DNA from: Gammaproteobacteria bacterium
Lineage (GTDB): Bacteria > Pseudomonadota > Gammaproteobacteria > Pseudomonadales > Pseudohongiellaceae
Assembly: GCA_016762995.1 (NCBI GenBank)
Contig: JAESUT010000034.1
Location: 4,032-11,782, forward strand
Direction of reading: 5' to 3'
DNA length: 7,751 nucleotides
The translations under genes were made by a program, and so were the position numbers. Positions within the stretch are counted from its first letter, which is position 1. The number at the start of each line of letters is the position of its first letter. Below, in pieces: positions 1-7,204 of this stretch. A model generated the notes under the pieces. It saw only the letters and a list, made by a program, of their open reading frames with translations. It did no database searches and was not told the DNA's origin.

Positions 1-277
1 GTATTTAAAGTTAAACTACTGAATCCATTCAAACAGGGACGCTAGGATAAACGGCATTGTTCTTGGAGTCTAGTTCCCAACCGCCTAGAATTCGCGGCCT
101 AGAGGGCTTGTTTTAAACAAAATGTAACAAGCTGAGGAATTGTCAGACTCGTCCCGAGTATGAGAGGATTCGCGCATCAATTTTAGTGACAATCAGCCGT
201 GCGAAAGGTCGTGCCTAAAACCGCATCGAGCGGTCTGTTGGTTACCCCATAGGACGTCACCCAAGGAAATGTAAGCA
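1..277. other. non-coding leader upstream of the redoxin/cytochrome/monooxygenase-like gene
   Basis: I see no convincing gene in this stretch. It contains several short inverted repeats: GCTTGTT/AACAAGC (106-112 with 126-132), ACTCG/CGAGT around a 3-nt loop (147-159), and ACCGC/GCGGT around a 5-nt loop (220-234). GCCTAGA is directly repeated at 83-89 and 97-103. No clean sigma-70 promoter with good -35 and -10 boxes at 16-18 nt spacing could be picked out by eye, and no tRNA-like fold is apparent. It presumably holds the promoter and 5' untranslated region of the gene at 278. The left edge may also carry the end of a transcription unit outside the window. Confidence 0.5.
106..132. repeat. AT-rich inverted repeat with inner palindrome
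   Basis: GCTTGTT at 106-112 is exactly complementary to AACAAGC at 126-132, leaving a 13-nt loop. The left part also contains a second, mutually exclusive inverted repeat, TTGTTT/AAACAA (108-113 with 115-120). It has no T-run after it on the plus strand, so it is not a classical intrinsic terminator. It could be a regulator binding site or part of a leader structure, or chance in an AT-rich stretch. Confidence 0.3.
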
Positions 278-280
278 GTG
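263..280 (+). promoter_or_regulatory. ribosome binding site supporting a GTG start
   Basis: AAGGA at 263-267 lies 10 nt before the GTG at 278, which is slightly long spacing but the best match nearby. An ATG at 269 is followed immediately by a TAA (272-274), so it cannot start the gene. It makes a minimal start-stop unit between the Shine-Dalgarno and the GTG. A later in-frame GTG at 314 would shorten the unusually long N-terminal region before the signal peptide core, but its upstream sequence (GAGCAG) is a weaker ribosome site. Confidence 0.45.
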
Positions 281-2017
281 GAATTGAAACGTAAACAGAC
301 AGCGAGCAGTGATGTGATTCAGTCAGGCAGCAAGTGCTGGAGATATTCGCTACACATTATTAGTGGGCTACTATTTAGTGCCTTCTCAACCCTTGCCTCG
401 GCGGCTCTAGATCGCGTGGGAGACTTTGCGCTAATCGACAACACTGGTACTTTTCATCAGTTAAGCCGTTATCAGCATCGCAAGGCGCTGGTGCTTATGG
501 CTTACTCAGATGAGTGTGCCACGATGGAGACCTTGCTGGATAACTACAAGAGCATTGCGGACGAATACGCCGGAATCAATTTTGAATTTCTCCTGATCGA
601 CTCTCAAGATTTAGATCGACCCGAACTTAGCGAATTGGGTGTTGAGTTCCCGATACTTGAGGACGATGGCCAGCTGGTATCGGAAACACTGAATATTGTA
701 AACGCTGGAGACGTTCTGGTGCTTAATCCCCAGCGTCTCTCGCTTTTCTTTATGGGGCCGCCCTCATCAGGGCTCGAATCAACCCTAGTATCACTCACTG
801 GCGAAGGCGTGAGCGACACGATCCGCCAAGCCGGAGTGGGCTGCGCTATCGATTATCAACTGAAAGAAATGCACAGCGAGTCGCCTCCGGACTATGCCAG
901 CGAGATTGCGCCGATTATTATTGAGAATTGTGCTGACTGCCATCGTCAGGGTGGAGTAGGGCCTTTTGCGCTGGATAGTTACATCATGGTTCTGGGCTGG
1001 TCACCGATGATCAAAGAGGTATTGTTAAACAAACGTATGCCGCCGACACAGGTCGACCCTTATATTGGTCACTCTCAATCGGCGCGCTATCTTGACCCCA
1101 GCGATTTACAGACCCTTGTGCATTGGATTAACAACCGTGCCCCCAGGGGAGACAGTGAAACTGATCCCTTGGAAGAGTTCGCTGCTGTAGATCGCAGAAA
1201 ATGGGCTTTCGGCGAGCCGGACTATATAGTGATCGGTCCAAAGAATGAGGTACCGTCGATAGGTATAATGGATTATGTTTATGAAGATGCCGAGCTGCCT
1301 TTTCTCGAGGATAAATGGCTGCGGGCGATTCAATACATTGCAGGCGATGAGTCTGTGTTGCACCACTTAGTGACATTCGTTACACCGCCGGAGGAAGACT
1401 TCTGGGGAGACGAACGGACAAGTGAGTCTGTCACGCGTCGCTTTGTCGGCAGCTACCTTCCTGGGAAGAGTAACGCTATCGAATTCGATGAGGGCACTGG
1501 CGTGCTAGTTCCTCAGGGGCACAGACTTTCGATGCAGTTTCACTATGTGACAAACGGTCAGTCAACGGTTGATGAAACGCAATTCGGTTTGTATTTCAGC
1601 GATGAGCCGAACTTGAAAGAAAGATTAACGCAGGCACTCGCAAGTCGCTTCGTGCTGCCGCCGAATGAGAACGATTTCGAGCTTCAGGCAGAGCAGAGAA
1701 TCGAGCAAGATATTGTCGTCACGGGAGTGCGCGCTAGAATGAATTTCCGCGGTAAGCGCATGAAGTTCGTTGTGGAAAATCCTCAAGGGCAGATTCGAGA
1801 ATTGTTTAGCGTCCCTGCCTACAATTATGGATGGCAACCTGATTACTTATTAGATGAGACGGAGCCCGTAGTCGCCGGCAGCATATTGCGTGTGATTGGT
1901 GCCTTCGACAACTCTATCTCAAACCCATCTAATCCTGACCCCAGCAAAGAGGTCACCTTTGGCTTAGAGAGTTGGGAAGAAATGTTTACTGGCTACTTCA
2001 CGTTCTATAACCAGTAA
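278..2017 (+). CDS. exported redoxin / cytochrome c / copper monooxygenase-like fusion protein
   Basis: This is a 579-residue envelope protein with three parts. A signal peptide has its hydrophobic core at about 26-42 and probable cleavage after Ala-Ser-Ala (40-42). A thioredoxin-fold, AhpC/TSA-like domain spans about 44-190. It has one cysteine (C80) at the usual active-site region and no nearby partner, so a thiol-disulfide exchange role is doubtful. A short cytochrome c domain follows, with CADCH at 218-222 (haem attachment by C218 and C221, axial H222) and the likely axial Met in RMPP (M254). The C-terminal part, about 305-579, resembles the two-domain fold of copper type II ascorbate-dependent monooxygenases. 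It has HH at 362-363, FHYVTNG at 421-427, FRGK at 490-493 and an EEM with M569. By comparison with PHM, the three histidines of the first copper site are present. The His-X-His of the second site is Arg487-Met-Asn489, so monooxygenase activity is questionable. Family members with this order are known from environmental bacteria, but their substrates are largely unknown. A periplasmic redox or electron-transfer role is inference. The GTG start is moderately supported. Confidence 0.85.
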   Translation: MELKRKQTASSDVIQSGSKCWRYSLHIISGLLFSAFSTLASAALDRVGDFALIDNTGTFHQLSRYQHRKALVLMAYSDECATMETLLDNYKSIADEYAGINFEFLLIDSQDLDRPELSELGVEFPILEDDGQLVSETLNIVNAGDVLVLNPQRLSLFFMGPPSSGLESTLVSLTGEGVSDTIRQAGVGCAIDYQLKEMHSESPPDYASEIAPIIIENCADCHRQGGVGPFALDSYIMVLGWSPMIKEVLLNKRMPPTQVDPYIGHSQSARYLDPSDLQTLVHWINNRAPRGDSETDPLEEFAAVDRRKWAFGEPDYIVIGPKNEVPSIGIMDYVYEDAELPFLEDKWLRAIQYIAGDESVLHHLVTFVTPPEEDFWGDERTSESVTRRFVGSYLPGKSNAIEFDEGTGVLVPQGHRLSMQFHYVTNGQSTVDETQFGLYFSDEPNLKERLTQALASRFVLPPNENDFELQAEQRIEQDIVVTGVRARMNFRGKRMKFVVENPQGQIRELFSVPAYNYGWQPDYLLDETEPVVAGSILRVIGAFDNSISNPSNPDPSKEVTFGLESWEEMFTGYFTFYNQ

Positions 2018-2036
2018 TCCCGAAATAGAACTGGTT
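2009..2036 (+). terminator. weak hairpin over the stop codon of the fusion gene
   Basis: AACCAGT (2009-2015) pairs exactly with ACTGGTT (2030-2036) around a 14-nt loop, starting just before the TAA at 2015-2017. It is followed by CAGG rather than a T-run. It could be an mRNA 3' end structure, but it does not meet the usual criteria for a Rho-independent terminator. This is a low-confidence call. Confidence 0.2.
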
Positions 2037-2102
2037 CAGGTAGATTAGAAGTTTTTCAACAACCATCGCTCCATGCGCAGTGCATCGAGCTTACGAATAG
2101 TC

Positions 2103-2136
2103 TGCTGTTGCTTACGGCGTAATCTAAGCTACAGCA
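2103..2136. repeat. 12-bp imperfect inverted repeat upstream of the transporter gene
   Basis: Bases 2103-2114 (TGCTGTTGCTTA) pair with 2125-2136 (TAAGCTACAGCA). Eleven of twelve positions match, the single mismatch being 2109 against 2130, and the loop is 10 nt (2115-2124). No T-run follows on either strand, so an operator or a leader structure is as likely as a terminator. It lies 37 bp before the start of the MFS gene, in a 155-bp gap that otherwise contains only shorter repeats. Confidence 0.5.
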
Positions 2137-2144
2137 AGTGGCAC

Positions 2145-2158
2145 CATCGTCGACGATG
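2145..2158. promoter_or_regulatory. perfect 14-bp palindrome, candidate operator for the transporter gene
   Basis: CATCGTCGACGATG is identical to its reverse complement. It ends 14 bp before the ATG of the MFS gene at 2173, a typical place for a dimeric repressor to block transcription or early elongation. The half-site pentamer CATCG also occurs at 2064-2068 and 2083-2087 in the same gap, and ACCATCG is repeated at 2062-2068 and 2143-2149. No regulator gene is present in the window, so any binding protein is unknown. Confidence 0.4.
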
Positions 2159-2172
2159 TTAAATATGCAGTC

Positions 2173-3456
2173 ATGACTGATAATAATTCTCCTTTATATT
2201 ATGGCTGGAAGATTGTCTTCGCCATTTTGGCTCAGCTGACCGTTACGAGTGGCTTGAGTTTCTACAACCATGCCATCTATCTCAATGCGCTCGCCGCCAA
2301 TCCCAACTTCGATGTGCAGACAGCTTCGTTTGCCGTGTCGGTTTTCTTCCTATCCGGTGGAGTTGCCGGTCTGTGGGTAGCGAAATGGGTGCAGGACTAT
2401 GATCCGAGAATCTGTATCAGTGCTGGGGCAGTAATTTCCTGCGTCGCACTGAGTTCCCTGGCATTCGTCCAAGAGATCTGGCAGCTGTATCTGGCTTTTA
2501 TGCTTTTCGGTGTAGGCTTCTCTGCCTCCTCGTTGATTCCAGCTACCACCCTAGTAACCCGATGGTTCCATAGGAAAAGAGCTATGGCTTTGTCAATCGC
2601 GTCCACCGGCCTGTCTCTAGGCGGCGTCGTTTTGACACCGCTGTGTGTGTTGCTTGTTAAGTCTGTGGGCTTCGAATATGCCGCTCCACTAATGGGTTTG
2701 CTTTATTTAGTAGGCGTAATACCTATCACTTGGATCTGGCTGCGGGCGAGCCCTGAGTCGATGGGCTTGCTACCCGACGGTGATGAGCCCCCAACTAAGT
2801 CGGCGGCAGTTAGCGTAGAACAGGATGTAGCAGATAGCGAAGAGCTTGTTGCTCCTAGAAACTTAGCGTTAGATGGTCTTACCTTTAAGCAGGCGCGGGG
2901 CACGCGCTTCTTCTGGGGCATTGGCATCGGCTATATATTTTTGATGATGGCGCAGGTTGGGGGTATCACCCACCAATACGGCTTGGCGAGAGAGTTGCTC
3001 AGCGAGGCGCAGACTGCCATGGCGGTTGCGATACTGCCTATTGCCAGCATCGTCGGTCGCCTGATCGGTGGTTGGTTGATCGATAGAATGTCGATTCGCC
3101 TTTTCGCAATTGGCATTATGGTTTTGCAGGCGGTTTCGCTCAGTGTGCTCGCGTTAGGCGCGAACGTGCTGACCCTCTGCATAGGTCTCGCCTTGTTCGG
3201 CGCCTCCGTGGGTAATCTGTTAATGCTGCAGCCGCTCTTAATCGCAGAAGCATTCGGCATTCGTGAGTACGCGAGAATTTTTGCAGTAGCAAACCTCATG
3301 TCTTCCTGGGGGACCGCCGCCGGTCCAGCGGTATTGGGATTAGCGTTTGTTGCCAATGCGAACCTATATAGCCTGTCCTATTGGATAGCGGCGGTTGCAG
3401 CAGGAGTTGGATTGATCTTATTTCTTACCGGTGGCAGATTGAGAGCTCTAACATAG
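2173..3456 (+). CDS. MFS transporter, probably for a small organic anion
   Basis: This 427-residue inner-membrane protein has about twelve hydrophobic helices in two groups of six, roughly at 12-190 and 245-422. They are separated by a polar, acidic cytoplasmic loop at about 191-243. The opening YYGWKIV (9-15), the RWFHRKR after helix 4 (130-136), and GGWLIDR between helices 8 and 9 (299-305) are typical of the MFS_1 group that includes oxalate/formate-type and monocarboxylate-type carriers. The length is normal for the family. The ATG at 2173 puts the first helix close to the N-terminus as expected, but no strong Shine-Dalgarno precedes it. The serine hydrolase gene starts 43 bp after its stop, so the two are probably co-transcribed and may handle one substrate. 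The substrate cannot be assigned from the sequence. Regulation may act through the palindrome at 2145-2158. Confidence 0.88.
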   Translation: MTDNNSPLYYGWKIVFAILAQLTVTSGLSFYNHAIYLNALAANPNFDVQTASFAVSVFFLSGGVAGLWVAKWVQDYDPRICISAGAVISCVALSSLAFVQEIWQLYLAFMLFGVGFSASSLIPATTLVTRWFHRKRAMALSIASTGLSLGGVVLTPLCVLLVKSVGFEYAAPLMGLLYLVGVIPITWIWLRASPESMGLLPDGDEPPTKSAAVSVEQDVADSEELVAPRNLALDGLTFKQARGTRFFWGIGIGYIFLMMAQVGGITHQYGLARELLSEAQTAMAVAILPIASIVGRLIGGWLIDRMSIRLFAIGIMVLQAVSLSVLALGANVLTLCIGLALFGASVGNLLMLQPLLIAEAFGIREYARIFAVANLMSSWGTAAGPAVLGLAFVANANLYSLSYWIAAVAAGVGLILFLTGGRLRALT

Positions 3457-3499
3457 CTAGAATTAATTCAAATTGGCTGAATGGCTGGAATTCAAAACC

Positions 3500-4843
3500 A
3501 TGAAAAAAATACTCGTCGGATTACTCGTCTTTCTCGCGCTCTTGTTAAGTGTAGCCTTCTTTGCAGGCTTTCCTCCTTCTTACTTAATGGCTGCGCCGGG
3601 CGTAGCCACAGGAATAGGCTCCAAGTTGCTCTGCAGTGCGCGTTATGTCTCCGGGTTTTCACAGCAGCAGTCTTTTGATGACCTAGTTCAGTACTCGGGA
3701 ATTCTGCAGAGGCTAACGGTAGAGTACGACGAAGCGCAGAAGAGCGTAACGACGTCTCTCTTTGGCTTGAGTGAGAAGACAGCAAGCTATAGGAATAATA
3801 TTGGTTGCGCGATCGACTACTCAGATTTTAGTCAGCGCGCTTCGTTGCAGGTAGGGCGTGTTCCTATGAGCGATGCGCCGTGGCCTGAAGGAGATGCTGT
3901 AGATTTTTCCGACGCAGATATGGATGGACTACTTGAAACGTTGCTCGTCACAGATAACGAAGAGGGTCTCAACACTCGAGCATTCCTAGTTGCGCACCGA
4001 GGCAGGATCATTGCGGAAGCCTATGGTCAGGGAGCAGATGCCGACACGCCGCTGCTTGGCTGGTCCATGGCTAAGAGCCTGACGGCAATCATGTTGGCGA
4101 ATTTAGAATACCGCGGAACGCTGGACTTGGATGCGCCGCCTGAATTTGAGTTATGGCAGGGTGACGAGCGTTCGCATATTCGTATTAGCGACATGTTAAC
4201 TATGACCGATGGACTCGCCTTCTCTGAGGAATACAATCCTGGCGACGATGCGACTGCCATGTTATTTACCGAGCCCTCGTCATCCGAATTCGCGATGGGA
4301 AAGGCTGCGCTACAGGTGCCGGGAAGTTGGTTTAACTACAGCTCGGGTACTGCGAATTTACTGGCGCGAATCTATTTCGAAGAGGCGGGTGGCAGCCAAG
4401 GAAATTACGATACCTACATGGAGAGTATTCACCAATCACTCGCTTTCCAAAATGCCATCTTCGAGGTTGATGCTAGCGGTGTTTTTGTGGGCAGCTCTTA
4501 TCTGTACGCATCGGCGCGAGACTGGGCACGCATCGGACAGCTGATGTTGAATGGCGGAACCATCAACGGCCAGCGCATCATGACTGAAGATTGGGTGGTC
4601 AGAGCAACGACGCCAAATTCATCTGAGAATCAGAGAGCCTATGGCTATCAGTGGTGGTTAAATCGAGGTAACGAGGAGCTGCGTTGGCCCGATATCCCAG
4701 CAGATGCCTATTCGGCACAAGGTAATCGACAGCAATACCTTATGGTAATCCCATCTCTTGACCTAGTCATTGTCCGATTAGGCTGGACAGCGGGGGGCTA
4801 TCCAGTGGATAGAACATTCTCTAAGATCATTCGTAGTTTATAG
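3500..4843 (+). CDS. membrane-anchored or exported serine hydrolase, class C beta-lactamase fold
   Basis: This 447-residue protein belongs to the beta-lactamase/transpeptidase-like superfamily, in the group that includes 6-aminohexanoate-dimer hydrolase-like enzymes. The catalytic Ser-X-X-Lys is SMAK at 189-192. The second motif is Tyr280 in NYSSG, and the helix after SMAK and the DMLTMTDGL stretch (231-239) fit the fold. The usual third motif (K/H-X-G) has no clear match; the aligned region near 406-412 reads AQGNRQQ, as in other diverged hydrolases. An N-terminal helix at about 4-23 after Met-Lys-Lys is either an uncleaved anchor or a signal peptide, placing the enzyme in the periplasm. The ATG at 3500 is preferred over the in-frame TTG at 3473, because it places MKK directly before the helix, whereas the TTG adds nine residues of no clear role. 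An amide or ester substrate is likely. A true beta-lactamase is unlikely, given the extra N-terminal region of about 120 residues before the fold. Confidence 0.85.
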   Translation: MKKILVGLLVFLALLLSVAFFAGFPPSYLMAAPGVATGIGSKLLCSARYVSGFSQQQSFDDLVQYSGILQRLTVEYDEAQKSVTTSLFGLSEKTASYRNNIGCAIDYSDFSQRASLQVGRVPMSDAPWPEGDAVDFSDADMDGLLETLLVTDNEEGLNTRAFLVAHRGRIIAEAYGQGADADTPLLGWSMAKSLTAIMLANLEYRGTLDLDAPPEFELWQGDERSHIRISDMLTMTDGLAFSEEYNPGDDATAMLFTEPSSSEFAMGKAALQVPGSWFNYSSGTANLLARIYFEEAGGSQGNYDTYMESIHQSLAFQNAIFEVDASGVFVGSSYLYASARDWARIGQLMLNGGTINGQRIMTEDWVVRATTPNSSENQRAYGYQWWLNRGNEELRWPDIPADAYSAQGNRQQYLMVIPSLDLVIVRLGWTAGGYPVDRTFSKIIRSL

Positions 4844-4888
4844 TTAGCAAATTGAGGATTTGAATGCGGCGCGCAGTCGCACGATAGT

Positions 4889-4916
4889 CTTAGAAAGTCA
4901 TGGATTACTTTTTAAG
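4889..4916. terminator. candidate bidirectional terminator between convergent genes
   Basis: CTTAGAAAGT (4889-4898) pairs with ACTTTTTAAG (4907-4916) around an 8-nt loop. All ten positions pair in the plus-strand RNA if 4893-4912 is taken as a G-U wobble. It lies in the 82-bp gap between the end of the serine hydrolase gene (4843) and the end of the DUF1631 gene (4926), where a shared terminator is expected. The stem is AT-rich and neither side has a good T-run, so the strength is uncertain. Confidence 0.45.
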
Positions 4917-4925
4917 TATTGATAG

Positions 4926-7175
4926 TTAGCTCGCTGCGGCGTCAGGCTCTTGGCTTTGTGCAGTTTTGCGGAGATTGCTGATGACCGACTCCATGGCTCT
5001 ACCGACCAAAGATCCTTCGGTGAGTATCTTGACAGAGCCCGCTTTCAACTCGCGTGCGAGGCGCATTCGGGTGAGCTCTACAGCTTTTTCGCCCTTGCTG
5101 TTCACGAAGAATAGCTTGTCGATGCTGTCGATTTTGGAAGCGAGCGAACAACGAACCGGCACGCCAGCTGCGCCTTTAAATTCAAACCAAGTGCCGATCG
5201 GCAGCTTGTCTATTCGGCGAAGATACGGGTCGTTTCTCGGCAGAGAGGGTGGCTCATTGCGTTCTCGACGTGGGTCTGCAGTAGCGGTGCTACTGTCTGT
5301 CGTGCCGCCGACACTTCGGAGTCTATCTGCTCCGTGAATTTCCGCCATATGAAAACTGTATTGCTGGACCTGCTTCAGCTGACGAAGAATTTTCTTTCTC
5401 TTCGATTTCGAAGCGCCACCAATCTCTAAAGCCTTTTCGATATTGTCCAAGAGGCGTGGATTGATTTTCTCGAAGCGACTTTTGTCTCCGGGAAGTTTAT
5501 CTTCCTTTACGGTCCACAATAAGACATCGATGGTGCTCATGACTGGTTTCCATGAGCTTCCTCCGGGGCCTTCTCTCAAAATCAACTTCACTAAGAACTC
5601 ATGAAAGTGTGTATCTAGTATGTTTTGAATTGAGGGATCGAGACCATCTTGCAATATGCGCTCCCTAACCTTCTGCCGAACAAGTTCATGGACATCTTCT
5701 AGTCGTTCGCTGGGATCGTCAGTTTCGCGAATTCGTTGTTCGAGTGCTGCGTCGGTTGGGCTAAAATCATTTTTTATCTCTCGAAGTTCATTAATAAGGC
5801 CCTGCACGAATTTCTTGTCGGCATTCTCTTCTGCCAATAGACGCTCTACCAGCTCACGAACTTTACTGAACACAGGATCAATTTCCAATATTTCTTGTTC
5901 GGTCCAGGCTATGCCGGCCATTGCAAATTCGTTTAGTATTACTCTGCCCGGGTGCTGCTCATCATCGAAGAACTCAGTATCATTCAGTGCTATTTTCATG
6001 ATGGATATCTGTGTTCGACCGATCAGTTCCTTCATCACCACTGGCAGAGAATCATCGTTCCATATTTCTTTGTAAAGTAAGGTGACGAGATTGATTACAT
6101 CGGAGGACTGCGCATCAATAGCGCCGATATCGCCCGATCTGCTGCTCTCCTCAAGCGTTCGCGATATAGACTCACCGATGCTGCCGTCACCATTGTTTGG
6201 TGGGATGCTCGACGTGTCGCCAAGCTTCAGGTGATTCTGAAGATTGTTGAGAACAGACATGAGTTGCGTTTGTTGCTGTTTTAGGTATTCATTCTCTGCT
6301 AGTAAATCTGCAGCCTGATGGGTGGTTGTAACCGACATATTTACCGGTAGCGCGGACTGATTTTTCTGCTGACTTGCTAGGCCTTTTACCAGCGTCTGCA
6401 TCATGGAAAACATCTCGGCTTGATCATGTTCTGGTTTCGCGTTCTCAACCGTTTCTTGTATCTTCCGGGTTATTTCGGTCTTGCCGCGACTGCGATCAGT
6501 GAGCGCTCTCGGCGGGGAATCGTCGATGGATCGCTCGGCTTCGCGTTTCTGCTTGGCTAATTCTCTGTTTCTCGCTCGCATGTCGAGATTTGGCATAACA
6601 CCAATATCGATTAGAACCTGGTTTGCCTCGGCAAGACAGGCCTCCATGTTGTGGAAAGCTGCCTTATTGAATTCGCGATAAATCGTGAGTAGGTAATGCG
6701 CCTTTAAGCCCAATGGCCGAATTGCTTCGTTGAAGCAGTCGCCAATTTGCTCAGGATCGAGAGGGTTATTTGTCTCATCGATAGTAGTATTGGGGAATAG
6801 GGAATTTAGCCGAGTTGTTAAGCGAACATATTCAGGCCTATCACTATTGCGAACATGAGTAACCATGCCCTCCATTGCAATGATCGCCTCAAGGTAGTCG
6901 TGATCAACCAAAGATAGTTTGTCGTAATCAGGCTCCCCTTCTTCTTCGTCTTCCTTGGCTTTGAAACTCGTAAGGGCATCAAAGTATGCATTTAGCAGGG
7001 TCATGAAGCGCTCGGCAATCGCTCGGGATTCCTCGCGGATAGGCGGCAGCTTTGCGTTCGTGAACTGCATCGCTTGAGCCTCAATCTGCAAAGTTGAGTT
7101 TTCCAAGGCAGCCACGACGTGGCGCGTGAGTGTTCTCACCGCAACAAGTCTGACTTTGTCGAGGACTTCTTTCAT
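4926..7175 (-). CDS. DUF1631 domain-containing protein
   Basis: This 749-residue soluble, mainly helical protein has no signal peptide or membrane segment, so it is probably cytoplasmic. The family match is based on recognisable stretches. One is at about 358-425, with a conserved-looking helix pair and HPGRVILNE at 408-416. Another is at 519-560 with DTHFHEFL and IDVLLWTVKED. A C-terminal beta-rich segment at 658-735 starts with LPIGTWFEF and contains LFFVNSKGEK. DUF1631 is of unknown function. The end segment has the general look of a small beta-barrel such as PilZ, but the RxxxR and (D/N)xSxxG c-di-GMP motifs are not clear, so I do not claim nucleotide binding. Other visible features are an acidic run at 74-82 (KEDEEEGEP), a polar charged region at 200-250, a possible coiled coil at 285-318 and a disordered linker at 620-650. 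The ATG at 7175 is preceded by only a weak purine-rich site (AAAGAAA on the minus strand). It faces the hydrolase gene and appears to be a single-gene unit. Confidence 0.85.
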   Translation of the reverse strand: MKEVLDKVRLVAVRTLTRHVVAALENSTLQIEAQAMQFTNAKLPPIREESRAIAERFMTLLNAYFDALTSFKAKEDEEEGEPDYDKLSLVDHDYLEAIIAMEGMVTHVRNSDRPEYVRLTTRLNSLFPNTTIDETNNPLDPEQIGDCFNEAIRPLGLKAHYLLTIYREFNKAAFHNMEACLAEANQVLIDIGVMPNLDMRARNRELAKQKREAERSIDDSPPRALTDRSRGKTEITRKIQETVENAKPEHDQAEMFSMMQTLVKGLASQQKNQSALPVNMSVTTTHQAADLLAENEYLKQQQTQLMSVLNNLQNHLKLGDTSSIPPNNGDGSIGESISRTLEESSRSGDIGAIDAQSSDVINLVTLLYKEIWNDDSLPVVMKELIGRTQISIMKIALNDTEFFDDEQHPGRVILNEFAMAGIAWTEQEILEIDPVFSKVRELVERLLAEENADKKFVQGLINELREIKNDFSPTDAALEQRIRETDDPSERLEDVHELVRQKVRERILQDGLDPSIQNILDTHFHEFLVKLILREGPGGSSWKPVMSTIDVLLWTVKEDKLPGDKSRFEKINPRLLDNIEKALEIGGASKSKRKKILRQLKQVQQYSFHMAEIHGADRLRSVGGTTDSSTATADPRRERNEPPSLPRNDPYLRRIDKLPIGTWFEFKGAAGVPVRCSLASKIDSIDKLFFVNSKGEKAVELTRMRLARELKAGSVKILTEGSLVGRAMESVISNLRKTAQSQEPDAAAS

Positions 7176-7204
7176 GGTATTTCTTTGCCCAAATTAAGGG
7201 CGGT

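Noticed and set aside
1..277. A riboswitch or small RNA in the leader
   Set aside because: Several small hairpins are visible, but they do not match any riboswitch consensus that I can recall, and stems of 5-7 bp are common by chance.
2931..3356. A 141-codon open frame on the minus strand inside the MFS gene
   Set aside because: It lies wholly opposite a clear transporter, has low-complexity Ala/Pro/Ile/Ser-rich composition, and resembles no family I recognise.
3473..3499. TTG at 3473 as the start of the serine hydrolase
   Set aside because: It adds nine residues ahead of a good Met-Lys-Lys membrane helix and has no Shine-Dalgarno sequence. The ATG at 3500 fits exported proteins better.
5656..6075. 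A 139-codon open frame on the plus strand inside the DUF1631 gene
   Set aside because: It is very serine- and arginine-rich, as expected from reading a coding strand backwards, and the opposite strand carries recognisable DUF1631 sequence.
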